Source of the DNA: Deltaproteobacteria bacterium
Lineage (GTDB): Bacteria > Myxococcota_A > Polyangia > Polyangiales > Ga0077539
Assembly (NCBI GenBank): GCA_016704445.1
Contig: JADJAE010000089.1
Location: 1-33,093, forward strand
Direction of reading: 5' to 3'
DNA: 33,093 bases
The notes beneath the pieces are model-generated. The model did no database searches. It saw only the letters and a list, made by a program, of their open reading frames with translations, and had not been told where the DNA came from. The translations under genes and the position numbers were made by a program. Positions 1-10,065 of this stretch are shown piece by piece; within the stretch, counting starts at the first letter, position 1; the number at the start of each line of letters is the position of its first letter.

Positions 1-633
1 GCTGAGCGCCGTGAGCTGCGCCCGGTACGCGTAGGCCAGACCCAGCATCAGCGCGGCGTGCCCGAAGGCCACCGCGGCGATGGTGCGCGCGTAGGCGAGC
101 GACGTGGCGACGTCCCTCGCGGAGCTCGCGACGATGTGCCCGTGGAAGGTGATGTTGGTCCACACGAGGCCGTGGAGCGCGAGCGACGCGAGGGCGATGT
201 TGCGCGTGCGGCGGAAGGCGTGGCGGTGGTTGCGCAGCAGCAGGTCGTTGCCCGCGCCGAGGCCCAGCGCCGCGAGCACGATGGCCGCGATGGCGCCGAA
301 GCCATAGGCCCCGGCGAGGTAGCCGAGCAGGCCGTGCAGCGTGGTCTCCGCGACCTGCCGGAGGGGGAAGCCCGCAAGGAAGAGCGCCGTGGTGATGAGC
401 GCCATGTTGACGCCGCGGCCGTAGACGAGGCAGCTCAGCGCGGCGAGGCGCAGCGCCAGCGGGGCGCTCGGCATCATCGCGCCGGTGGCGGGCCCTTCGC
501 GGTACGCCCCGCGGCCGACGGTGATCGCGGGGAGCTCGACGTTCTGCCAGCGACGTCGGAAGCGCCGCTCGCGGGTGACGAACGACGCGACCGAGCTACC
601 GACCACCAGGAGCGCGAACACCAGCCATTGCAC
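1..633 (-). CDS. Multi-pass membrane protein, C-terminus cut off by window edge
   Basis: A GTG-started frame runs 211 codons without a stop to the first base of the window, so the C-terminus is missing. GTG at 633 is chosen because an in-frame TAG lies four codons upstream. The product starts with a hydrophobic helix (VQWLVFALLVVGSSVASFV, residues 1-19). A polar stretch follows, then about five more hydrophobic segments, among them MALITTALFLAGF, YLAGAYGFGAIAAIVLAALG, IALASLALHGLVW and AAVAFGHAALMLGLAYAY. That pattern predicts an inner-membrane protein. I do not recognise the family. It lies 67 bp downstream of apt on the same strand and may be the last gene of a surE-apt unit. A weak GGAGG lies about 19 nt before the GTG, too far for a good ribosome-binding site. 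Confidence 0.6.
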   Translation of the reverse strand, partial: MQWLVFALLVVGSSVASFVTRERRFRRRWQNVELPAITVGRGAYREGPATGAMMPSAPLALRLAALSCLVYGRGVNMALITTALFLAGFPLRQVAETTLHGLLGYLAGAYGFGAIAAIVLAALGLGAGNDLLLRNHRHAFRRTRNIALASLALHGLVWTNITFHGHIVASSARDVATSLAYARTIAAVAFGHAALMLGLAYAYRAQLTALS

Positions 634-700
634 GCGGCGATGCTAGCGCAGTCCTCCGGGACGTCCCATCGGAGTCCCTGACGCAGGTCTTCCCGGGGCC

Positions 701-1219
701 TCAGGCGTGGAGCAGGGTGTTGACGGGGACGTCCTTCGGAAGCCGCTCGCGGCCGTCGAGGAAGTCCAGCTCGACCGCGAAGGTCGCGCCGATGACCACC
801 GCCTCCTGGCGGCGGGCGAGGGCGATGGCGGCGCGGGCGGTTCCGCCGGTGGCGATGACGTCGTCGACGATCAGCACCCGGTCGCCCGGGGCGAAGCTGC
901 CGACGTGCACCTCGAGCGCGTCGTGGCCGTACTCCAGCGAGTACGCCTCGCGGTCGGTGCGCGCGGGCAGCTTGCCGGGCTTGCGGGCCGGGACGAAGCC
1001 CACCCCGAGCCGCAGCGCCACGGCCGCGCCGAGGATGAACCCGCGCGCCTCGATGCCCAGCACGGCGTCGACCTTCGCGTCGATGTAGGGCTGCGCCAGC
1101 GCCTCGATGAGCGCTCGAAACGACTCGGCGTCGCGGAAGAGCGGGGTCAGATCCTTGAAGACGATGCCGGGCTTGGGGAAGTCGGGAACGTCGCGAACCA
1201 GCACGAAGAGGTCATTCAT
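701..1219 (-). CDS. apt: Adenine phosphoribosyltransferase
   Basis: Predicted to salvage adenine with PRPP to give AMP and pyrophosphate in the cytoplasm. The 172-residue product has the usual Apt length and opening (MNDLFVLVRDVPDFPKPG, then FKDLTPLF at about residues 21-28). The GIEARGF segment lies near residue 55 and the PRPP-binding loop VLIVDDVIATGGT at residues 115-127. The open frame extends further upstream to 1342, but that part is low-complexity and overlaps surE. The ATG at 1219 gives the family-typical N-terminus and leaves a 46-bp gap after surE. Order on the minus strand is surE, apt, then a membrane protein, so co-transcription is likely. No frame break is seen. Identification is secure. 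Confidence 0.95.
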   Translation of the reverse strand: MNDLFVLVRDVPDFPKPGIVFKDLTPLFRDAESFRALIEALAQPYIDAKVDAVLGIEARGFILGAAVALRLGVGFVPARKPGKLPARTDREAYSLEYGHDALEVHVGSFAPGDRVLIVDDVIATGGTARAAIALARRQEAVVIGATFAVELDFLDGRERLPKDVPVNTLLHA

Positions 1220-1265
1220 GGCGTCCGCATTGGTGCCCGCTGCCGCGGCGCCGCGCAACCTCGCA

Positions 1266-2044
1266 TCACCCGGCGACGGCGTCGACCAGCGGGGCGAAGC
1301 CGTTGGTGTCCATGTCGAGGCGCAGCGCGGAGATGGAGACATAGCCGTTGTCGAAGGCCTCGGTGTCGCTGCCCTCCATGAGCGGGTGCACCACGCTGGG
1401 GCCGCCGATCCAGAGGTACTGGCGCCCGCGAGGGTCCTGCCGGACCTCCACCAGGTCTTCGTAGGAGCGCACCCCGAGGCGGGTGTTGCGGACGCCCTTC
1501 GGCTCCCCGTGGGGGAAGTTGAGGTTGAGCAGCGGCGTGGCGCTGGGGGGAACGCTGGCGAGCGAGCGCAGCAGGCGCTCGACGAAGGGCACTGCGAGCG
1601 CCGCGCAGGCCGCCGCGTCGGCGTCCGAGGGCATCGACAGCGCCATCGACGGAACGCCCCGGAAGGCCGCCTCCCGCGCCGCCGCCACGGTGCCCGAGTA
1701 GAAGACGTCGCTGCCCAGGTTGGCGCCGTGGTTGATGCCGCTCAGCACCAGCGTCGGCCGGCGGGGGAGCATCGTCGGGTGGTGGAGCGCGACGTAGGTG
1801 CAGTCCGCGGGCGTTCCGTCGACGGACCAGACCCCGGGGGCCACCGGGAGCACCCGAAGCGGGCGGTGCAGCGTGAGGGCGTGGGAGCGGGTCGACTGCT
1901 CCGACGCGGGGGCCACGATGACCACCTCGCCGAGGTGCTCGACCGCGCGCGCCAGGAGCCGAAGGCCCTCCGCGTGGACGCCGTCGTCGTTGCTCAGGAG
2001 CAGCAGGGGCGCGCAGCGGGTCCCTGATCAGGTTGGGAGTCCAT
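1266..2044 (-). CDS. surE: 5'/3'-nucleotidase SurE (one frameshift)
   Basis: SurE is a metal-dependent survival-protein phosphatase that removes phosphate from nucleoside monophosphates. The diagnostic LSNDDGVHAEG segment carries the metal-binding Asp pair. It is followed by IVAPASEQS, then LVLSGINHGANLGSDVFYSG and LNLNFP, all SurE landmarks. The N-terminus is split: the frame carrying SNDDG has an upstream TGA and no ATG, GTG or TTG start. An ATG at 2044 in the adjacent frame gives MDSQPDQGPAARP and would join it if one base were restored in the G run at 2006-2009. The joined protein would be about 259 residues, normal for SurE. A clean downstream GTG at 1925 would omit the active-site Asp residues and is rejected as the start. 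The lesion is most simply a homopolymer sequencing error. Confidence 0.88.
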
Positions 2045-2109
2045 GCGTCACCGTAGCCGGTAGGTGCGATGTGGAGGGAGATTTGGGCCGCGGTGATCCG
2101 ATGCTCTGA

Positions 2110-2130
2110 CTCCCCTGGTTGAGAGGGGAG
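2110..2130. other. 7-bp stem hairpin between surE and tRNA-Pro
   Basis: CTCCCCT (2110-2116) and AGGGGAG (2124-2130) are exact inverted repeats around a 7-nt loop. The site lies downstream of tRNA-Pro and upstream of surE on the minus strand. It could end the tRNA transcript or lie in the surE leader. There is no T-tract on either side, so I do not call it an intrinsic terminator. Confidence 0.3.
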
Positions 2131-2153
2131 GCGGAGAGGGATCCTTCGCGGAG

Positions 2154-2279
<126 letters not shown>

Positions 2280-2344
2280 TCCCGTGAGGGACCGCCCTTC
2301 TACACCCACCGCTGAGGGACGCAAGAGTTTTCTTTCAGATCGCT

Positions 2345-3160
2345 TCAACCATGCACCACCCGGCCGAGATCGCGCATCCAGCGATCCTCCTCCGGATCGA
2401 GCGGACCTCGGGAGAGCGCGTCGAAATTGGCCTCCATCTGCGCGCGGTCGGCGGGCCCGGAGATCACCAGGTCGACGTGCGGGCTCGACAGGGCGAAGCG
2501 GTAGCAGTCGCCCGCGTCGGGCACGCGCCCCTCCCAGCCCGACGGGCGCTTCAGCAGCTTGCGCCAGTCGGTGGCCGTGTACGCCGCGACGTCGGGGCGG
2601 CGCCCGGCGAAGCGCGGGAAGAGGTCCCGCTCGGCGCCAGGGTGCGCGGCGTTGTAGCGGATCATCAGCAGGTCGAGCCGCTCGTCCTGGCTCATCTCCG
2701 CGGCCCTCGGGCGGTCGTGGATGGACACCCCCGCCGCGCGGATCTTCCCCTGCTCCTTGAGCTTCGAGAGCGCGTCGGCGGTGGCCTCGCGCCACGACGA
2801 GGTCACCCCCACCCAGAACAGCTGATACACGTCCAGGTAATCGGTGCCGAGCTTCTTCAGCAGCGACTCGACCCCGCGGGTGACGTTGCCTCCGGTCACC
2901 GCCAGCGTCGGTCCGCTCGCCACGACGTAGCGCTCGCGGTCACGCCGCAGCGCCTCTCGCAGCGCCGGGGTGACCTTGCCGGTGCGCATCGGGGTCCAGA
3001 AGAAGTAGTTGGCGCCGCGGTCGAGGGCGGCCGCGAAGCCGTCGGCGTCGAGGCCGTAGTTGCAGGCGATGCCCATGCGGTGCACCCGCTTGCCGACGCG
3101 GCGCAGCTGGCGGTGGGTGAAGTCGTCGGCCTCGGGAGACGGTGCGGCGTGGGCGTCCAT
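2345..3160 (-). CDS. Aldo/keto reductase-fold protein with degenerate active site
   Basis: A 271-residue protein starting at the ATG at 3160 (MDAHAAPSPEADDF). The TIM-barrel AKR pattern is recognisable: an early G-x2-YG region, GVESLLKKLGTDYLDVYQLF at about residues 96-115, ALSKLKEQGKIRAAGVSIHD, and a C-terminal HVDLVISGPADRAQMEAN. The usual catalytic tetrad Asp-Tyr-Lys-His seems absent. The strand that should carry D-x4-Y reads NYFFWTPMRTGK (51-62), the Lys strand reads VVASGPT (79-85), and the position of the catalytic His reads LF. It may be a non-reductase member of the superfamily. The gene is divergent from tldD across a 69-bp gap. The open frame continues upstream to 6076, but that extension is only the antisense of tldD/tldE. 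Confidence 0.85.
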   Translation of the reverse strand: MDAHAAPSPEADDFTHRQLRRVGKRVHRMGIACNYGLDADGFAAALDRGANYFFWTPMRTGKVTPALREALRRDRERYVVASGPTLAVTGGNVTRGVESLLKKLGTDYLDVYQLFWVGVTSSWREATADALSKLKEQGKIRAAGVSIHDRPRAAEMSQDERLDLLMIRYNAAHPGAERDLFPRFAGRRPDVAAYTATDWRKLLKRPSGWEGRVPDAGDCYRFALSSPHVDLVISGPADRAQMEANFDALSRGPLDPEEDRWMRDLGRVVHG

Positions 3161-3229
3161 GGTTGCGCCGGGTGATGCCACGCGCTGCGCCGTGCTGCCA
3201 TCGGCGCGGAACCTGATACGCTGCCGCGG

Positions 3230-4762
3230 ATGTTGAACAGCCATGACGCGCCAGTGCCGCGCGGCGACGCGGCGGTGCGGCCGGCGCTGGAGGCCGCGCT
3301 GAGGTACGCGCGGACGAAGGTTCCCTACGCCGACGCGCTCTACGAGCGGGTCTTCAAGTGCGAGGTCCACCAGCTCGCCTCGGGTCAGCGCATGGTGAAG
3401 CCGGCCTCTGTGAAGGGCGCGGTGCAGATCCGCCTGGTGGGGGAGGGCGGCCGCCAGGTCGGGGTGAAGGCTGGCGACGCCGCCATCGAGACGCTGCGCG
3501 CGGCCATCGACCGGGGCATGGACGCCCTCGCCGCCGAACCTGCGGACCCGGGCTTCGGGCTCGCGCCGATCCCCAACCCCTCGCGCGAGCGCTACGGCGT
3601 GGCGCCGACGGACGATCCCCGCGACGTCGACCCGACGCCCCGGCTGGAGGCCCTCGCCCGCGCCGTCGACGCGCTCGCGGCGGAGGGCTCCACCGAGAGC
3701 GTGCGCGTGGTGCCCGAGCTCTGGGCCTGGGAGCAGGTCGAGGAGAAGTGGGTCGCCGACACCGACGGGATCTTCAAGACCCAGGTGATGACCATCGGCT
3801 TCGTGCAGGTGGTGTTTCGCGCGGTGCGCGGCGAGCTGCAGGCCCGCACTCGGGTGCGCTTCGGCGAGGTGGGCGGGCTCTCCCAGTACATCGACGCCGC
3901 CGGGAGCTTCGCCCCCGAGGTGGCGCGCGAGCTCGCCGCGGAGCGCGACGTCGCCGTGAGGCTGCTCGACGCGCGGACCATGACCGCCGACGAGCTCTCC
4001 AACCTCACCCACTACGTGCTCCACAAGTCGGCCCTGGTGTTCATCCACGAGGGCCTCGGGCACCCCATCGAGGCGGACATCGTGCGCTCGGGCAACAGCG
4101 CCATCGTGGCCCCGGGGGGCGAGGCGAGGGTGTCGCCGCTCGGCTCGTCGGTGGTGCGCATCGTCGACGGCTCCGCGCCGGACGGCGACGGCAACCCCGT
4201 GGCCGACCGCGGCTTCGGGACGGAGTTCATCGACGACGAGGGCGTCGAGGTGCGGTCCGCGGAGCTGGTCTCCGGCGGCCACATCGTGGGGATGATGCAC
4301 TCGCGAGAGACGGCCTGGCGCTACGGCGTGGCGCCGACGGGCAACGGCTTCTCCGAGCTGGGCGACCGGCGCATCGTGAGGATGCGCAACACGGTGCTCT
4401 GCCCCGAGCGCGGCGACCACTGGGTGGAGAGCCTCGGCGAGCTGCTGCGAGGGGTCGAGCTGGGGGTGGTGCTCCACGGCTCGCTGGGCGGCGCGGTCTC
4501 GAAGGAGGGCATGTCGTCGTCGACGCAGTACGGCTACCTCGTGCGCGACGGCAAGCTCACCGGCGAGATCATCGCGCCGGGCAACTTCACCGCGCTCACC
4601 GCGGGCTGCCTGAAGAGCGTCGACGGATACGCCGGGCCGGTGGACAGCCACGGCGTCGGCTTCTGCGGGAAGGGTAGCCAGCTGCGCCGGGTGACCGAGG
4701 GCGGCCCGACCTTCGTGCGCCTGGGGGCCTCTCCCTGGGTCAACCTCACCTTCGAGGGCTGA
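3230..4762 (+). CDS. tldD: TldD-type zinc metallopeptidase, first copy
   Basis: TldD is the catalytic half of the TldD/TldE heterodimer, a zinc peptidase that degrades or trims unfolded or modified peptides; in enterobacteria it processes microcin B17 precursor and the CcdA antitoxin. This 510-residue copy carries the defining HExxxH motif as HEGLGHPIEAD, starting at His273, followed downstream by the conserved APTGNGF-type segment and a Gly-rich C-terminal barrel (GAVSKEGMSSSTQYGYLVRDG). The ATG at 3230 is the first start after the divergent gap. The stop is 6 bp before tldE, the usual pairing. A second, separate TldD gene lies at 30066-31524. No lesion is seen here. Confidence 0.9.
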   Translation: MLNSHDAPVPRGDAAVRPALEAALRYARTKVPYADALYERVFKCEVHQLASGQRMVKPASVKGAVQIRLVGEGGRQVGVKAGDAAIETLRAAIDRGMDALAAEPADPGFGLAPIPNPSRERYGVAPTDDPRDVDPTPRLEALARAVDALAAEGSTESVRVVPELWAWEQVEEKWVADTDGIFKTQVMTIGFVQVVFRAVRGELQARTRVRFGEVGGLSQYIDAAGSFAPEVARELAAERDVAVRLLDARTMTADELSNLTHYVLHKSALVFIHEGLGHPIEADIVRSGNSAIVAPGGEARVSPLGSSVVRIVDGSAPDGDGNPVADRGFGTEFIDDEGVEVRSAELVSGGHIVGMMHSRETAWRYGVAPTGNGFSELGDRRIVRMRNTVLCPERGDHWVESLGELLRGVELGVVLHGSLGGAVSKEGMSSSTQYGYLVRDGKLTGEIIAPGNFTALTAGCLKSVDGYAGPVDSHGVGFCGKGSQLRRVTEGGPTFVRLGASPWVNLTFEG

Positions 4763-4768
4763 AGAACG

Positions 4769-6127
4769 ATGACCTCGATGAACGAAGCTTTTGCCTCGGT
4801 GCGCGCCCTCGCGGAGGCGATTCGCGCTCGCGTCGCGGGCGCGACCGACGACGTGGAGGTGCGCGTCGAGCGCGCCGATCAGGTGTCCTACTCCATCGAG
4901 GGTAGGGCGCTCATCCCGGAGCTGGAGTGCGACGCGTGGCGGGTGGCGATGCGGGCGCGCCGCGGCGGCCGGCTGGCCATCGCGGCCACAACGGGATCGT
5001 CGGTGGACGACGCCGCGGGCGCGCTGCTCCGGTCGCTGTCCGCCGCGCAGCCCGACGCGCTGGAGGACTTCGCGGCGCTTCACGAGACGCCGCCCGACGG
5101 CCGCGGGTGGGACGACGCCGCCGCCGCGCTCATCGACCGTCCCGCGCAGGTGCGCTCGCTCGCCGCGAGCATGGCGGAGGCGGCGCGCTCGGCGGCCCCG
5201 AACCCCGACCTCGTGATCGAGGGCGGCGTGAAGGTGGGGCGCACATGGCGCGCGATGGCCACGGCCCGGGGCGCGACGGTGCTGTCGGGGAGCACCGTGG
5301 GCTCCGCCTTCCTGATGGTGGACGGCAACGAGTGGGAGTCCCTGGCGGGCACCGCGGCGCCCACCGAGCAGGGCGTGCGCGCTCTCGGTCGGGGGCTCGT
5401 CGGAGGCCTTCCCCCGCGAGAGGTCACCGTCGCCGAGTGGCTGGGCGGCCCGAAGGAGGTCACCGTCATCATCGACCCTCGCCTGCTGGAGAGCCTGCTG
5501 CGCTCGCTCTTCCTCGAGCGCGTGGGGCTCGACCGGGTGGTCTCCGGGCTCTCGAGCGCGGCGGTGGGCGACGTGGTCGGAGCGCCGATCTTCAGCCTCT
5601 TCGACGACAGCGGCGCGGCGGGCTCGCTGGCCGGCGCCATCGTCGACGACGAGGGCACCCTCGGGCAGCGCAAGACCGTGGTGGAGCGCGGTGTGTTGCG
5701 CACGCTGCTGGCCGACCGGCGCTCGGCGAAGGTCGCCTGGGGCGGGGCCTCGACGGGCAACGGGTTCCGGCTGCCGCTGATGGCGGAGGACGCGAGCGAG
5801 GCGCCGGTGCGCGTGGGCATGGGGCACCTCGACATGCCGGAGGGCAACACGCCTCGGATGAAGCTGGCGCCGGGCCGCACGGTGGTGCTCACCGACCTGC
5901 TGGGCGTGCACTCGGCCAACAAGGCCACCGGGGCCTTCAACAACCCCGTGCAGGGCGGCGTGGCGCTGGAGGACGGCGTCCCCGTCGCCCGGCTCAAGGC
6001 AGGCGCCTGGTCGGCCACGGGCAACTTCCACGCGATGCTGCGCGCTCTCTCGGGCGTCAGCGCCGAGCGACTGCACACCGGAACCGCGACGCTCCCCTGG
6101 GTCGCCGCGCCGGTGCGCCTCTCCTGA
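4769..6127 (+). CDS. tldE: TldE/PmbA peptidase partner subunit, first copy
   Basis: A 452-residue member of the TldD/PmbA family without an HExxxH motif, as expected for the non-catalytic TldE (PmbA) subunit that forms the substrate chamber with TldD. Recognisable segments are the N-terminal EVRVERADQVSYSIEG, GGPKEVTVIIDPRLLESLLRS in the middle, SGAAGSLAGAIVDDEGTLGQ, and GASTGNGFRLPL followed by the LTDLLGVHSANKATGAFNNP loop near the C-terminus. Start is the ATG at 4769, 6 bp after tldD. The cytochrome c gene begins 18 bp after its stop, suggesting a longer operon. It has the same length as the reconstructed TldE at 28699-30058. Confidence 0.88.
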   Translation: MTSMNEAFASVRALAEAIRARVAGATDDVEVRVERADQVSYSIEGRALIPELECDAWRVAMRARRGGRLAIAATTGSSVDDAAGALLRSLSAAQPDALEDFAALHETPPDGRGWDDAAAALIDRPAQVRSLAASMAEAARSAAPNPDLVIEGGVKVGRTWRAMATARGATVLSGSTVGSAFLMVDGNEWESLAGTAAPTEQGVRALGRGLVGGLPPREVTVAEWLGGPKEVTVIIDPRLLESLLRSLFLERVGLDRVVSGLSSAAVGDVVGAPIFSLFDDSGAAGSLAGAIVDDEGTLGQRKTVVERGVLRTLLADRRSAKVAWGGASTGNGFRLPLMAEDASEAPVRVGMGHLDMPEGNTPRMKLAPGRTVVLTDLLGVHSANKATGAFNNPVQGGVALEDGVPVARLKAGAWSATGNFHAMLRALSGVSAERLHTGTATLPWVAAPVRLS

Positions 6128-6145
6128 CGAGGTCTTCGACCGCCG

Positions 6146-6553
6146 GTGCGCCGCCTGACCGCACAGCCCCCCATCGCGCTAGCCCTCACGCTGGCGATCG
6201 CCTCGTGCTCGGGCGAGACGCCCGTCGATCCGCCGCGCTCCATCGACGCCTCGGTGACGGCTGACGCACCCGACGCACCCGACGTTCGTGACGCGCCAGA
6301 GGTCGCCACCGAGGTCACTCGGGGGGCCGCGGTGTTTCGCCGTTACTGCGCGAGCTGCCACGGCGCCCGCGGCGCCGGAACGGGCGACGGACCCGACCTG
6401 CGTCGCGAGGTCCCGGCGAGCCCCGACGCCGAGATCCAGCGGATCCTCCGCGAGGGCGGCCGGATGATGCCGATGGTGCCGATCGACGACGCGCAGCGCG
6501 CCGACGTCTTCGCCTGGCTCCGCGCCACCTTCGGCGCTTACGAGGAACCGTAA
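6146..6553 (+). CDS. Single-haem cytochrome c lipoprotein
   Basis: A 135-residue small c-type cytochrome. The GTG start gives a short basic N-terminus and hydrophobic stretch (IALALTLAIAS) ending in a lipobox-like IASC at Cys21, so it is probably a lipoprotein facing the periplasm. A linker rich in Asp, Ala and Pro (about residues 25-55) precedes the haem domain. CASCH at residues 68-72 is the CxxCH haem c site, and the GGRMMPMVP segment (104-112) offers the distal Met ligand. It probably carries electrons, but the partner is unknown. It sits between tldE and tsaE with gaps of 18 and 6 bp, so it seems to be co-transcribed with genes of unrelated function. Confidence 0.85.
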   Translation: MRRLTAQPPIALALTLAIASCSGETPVDPPRSIDASVTADAPDAPDVRDAPEVATEVTRGAAVFRRYCASCHGARGAGTGDGPDLRREVPASPDAEIQRILREGGRMMPMVPIDDAQRADVFAWLRATFGAYEEP

Positions 6554-6559
6554 TCCCCG

Positions 6560-7036
6560 ATGGCCCCGATCCTCCTCCGCCGCCCTTCGCTCCGCAGGCT
6601 CGGCCGCGCCCTCGGGGCCGCCGCGCAGCCCGGCGACGTCATCGCGCTCGTCGGTCCGCTGGGCGCGGGCAAGACGCACCTCGCTCAGGCGATCGCCCGC
6701 GGGGCGGGGGTGCCTCCGGAGACCCGCGTGACCTCTCCGACCTTCTCGGTGGTGGTCGAGCACGCCGGGCGGCTGCCGGTGCACCACGCCGACCTCTACC
6801 GCCTCGGCGACGCAAGCGAGCTCGCGGAGATCGGGCTCATCGAGCGCGCGGCCGACGGGCTGCTGCTGGTCGAGTGGGCCGACCGGATGCCCGGCGCGCT
6901 CCCTCGCGACGTCCTCTGGGTGACGCTCTCTCCTGCGCGGCCGGAAGAGCGCTCGCTGACGCTCTCCGCGACGGGTCCGCGCTCGGAGGCGCTGCGGGCC
7001 GTGGCGGAGCGCTGGGAGGCGGCGCGGCGGGCGTAA
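6560..7036 (+). CDS. tsaE: tRNA threonylcarbamoyladenosine biosynthesis ATPase TsaE
   Basis: TsaE is the P-loop ATPase that works with TsaB and TsaD to form t6A37 on ANN-decoding tRNAs. The 158-residue product has the normal family length. The Walker A motif is GPLGAGKT at residues 32-39, followed by the family-specific TSPTFSVVVEH, HHADLYRL and LLVEWADRMPGALP, the last two being strong TsaE signatures. It starts at the ATG at 6560, 6 bp after the cytochrome gene, and prkA follows after 42 bp. No lesion is seen. Confidence 0.93.
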   Translation: MAPILLRRPSLRRLGRALGAAAQPGDVIALVGPLGAGKTHLAQAIARGAGVPPETRVTSPTFSVVVEHAGRLPVHHADLYRLGDASELAEIGLIERAADGLLLVEWADRMPGALPRDVLWVTLSPARPEERSLTLSATGPRSEALRAVAERWEAARRA

Positions 7037-7078
7037 CGGCGTGGCTTCCGGGGGTGGGCTCGCGTACCCTTCTGGACG

Positions 7079-9339
<2,261 letters not shown>

Positions 9340-9350
9340 CCCGCTGGATT

Positions 9351-9983
9351 TTACTTGGTGCCGAAGAGGCGGTCGCCCGCGTCGCCGAGGCCGGGGAGGA
9401 TGTACCCGCTCTCGTTGAGGCAGCGGTCGATGGAGGCGGTGTAGATCGGCACGTCGGGGTGCTGCGCCTGGAAGACCGCGATGCCCTCCGGGGCCGCGAG
9501 CAGGCAGACGTACTTGATCGAGCGGGGCCCCGTCTTCACGAGCCGGTCCATGGCGGCGACGGCGCTGTTGCCGGTGGCGAGCATCGGGTCGACCACGATG
9601 ACGTCGCGGTCGGCCATGTCCGACGGGACCTTGAAGAAGTACTCGATCGCCTGGAGGGTCTTGTGGTCTCGGTAGAGGCCGATGTGCCCCACGCGCGCGG
9701 AGGGCAGGATCTTCAGCATCCCGTCGAGGATGCCGTTGCCCGCGCGCAGGATGGAGACGATCACGACCTTCTTGCCGTCGAGCACCGGCGCGTCGACGGA
9801 CTCGAGCGGCGTCTCGATGCGCTGCTTCGTGAGCGCGAGGTCGCGGGTGGCCTCGTACGCGAGCAGCATCGAGATCTCCTCGAGGAGCGCGCGAAACTCG
9901 CTCGTGGGGGTCTCTCGCCGCCGCATGAGCGAGAGCTTGTGCTGCACCAGTGGGTGATCGATGACGTGAACCTTGGTCGGCAT
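9351..9983 (-). CDS. upp: Uracil phosphoribosyltransferase
   Basis: Predicted to convert uracil and PRPP to UMP in pyrimidine salvage. The 210-residue product has the normal length and opening (MPTKVHVIDHPLVQHKLSLM). It carries VSILRAGNGILDGML (about 76-90), the PRPP-binding loop DVIVVDPMLATGNS (127-140) and the C-terminal uracil-site segment YILPGLGDAGDRLFG. A GAAGGA lies about 15 nt before the ATG at 9983. It converges on prkA with an 11-bp gap and lies downstream of the large lipoprotein gene on the same strand. Identification is secure. Confidence 0.95.
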   Translation of the reverse strand: MPTKVHVIDHPLVQHKLSLMRRRETPTSEFRALLEEISMLLAYEATRDLALTKQRIETPLESVDAPVLDGKKVVIVSILRAGNGILDGMLKILPSARVGHIGLYRDHKTLQAIEYFFKVPSDMADRDVIVVDPMLATGNSAVAAMDRLVKTGPRSIKYVCLLAAPEGIAVFQAQHPDVPIYTASIDRCLNESGYILPGLGDAGDRLFGTK

Positions 9984-10065
9984 AGGGGCTGCTGTGTCCT
10001 TCGCGACAACCTTAGGGCGCGGGGCCCGGCGGGGTCGAGAAGCTGACAGCTCCAGCGGCGGCCGA

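Noticed and set aside
2110..2130. Intrinsic terminator after tRNA-Pro
   Set aside because: The 7-bp stem is real, but no T-run follows on either strand.
3161..6076. Long minus-strand open frame giving a 1243-residue protein continuous with the AKR gene
   Set aside because: This part is His/Arg/Ala-rich low-complexity sequence exactly antisense to tldD and tldE, whose products are clearly recognisable. It is a high-GC shadow frame.
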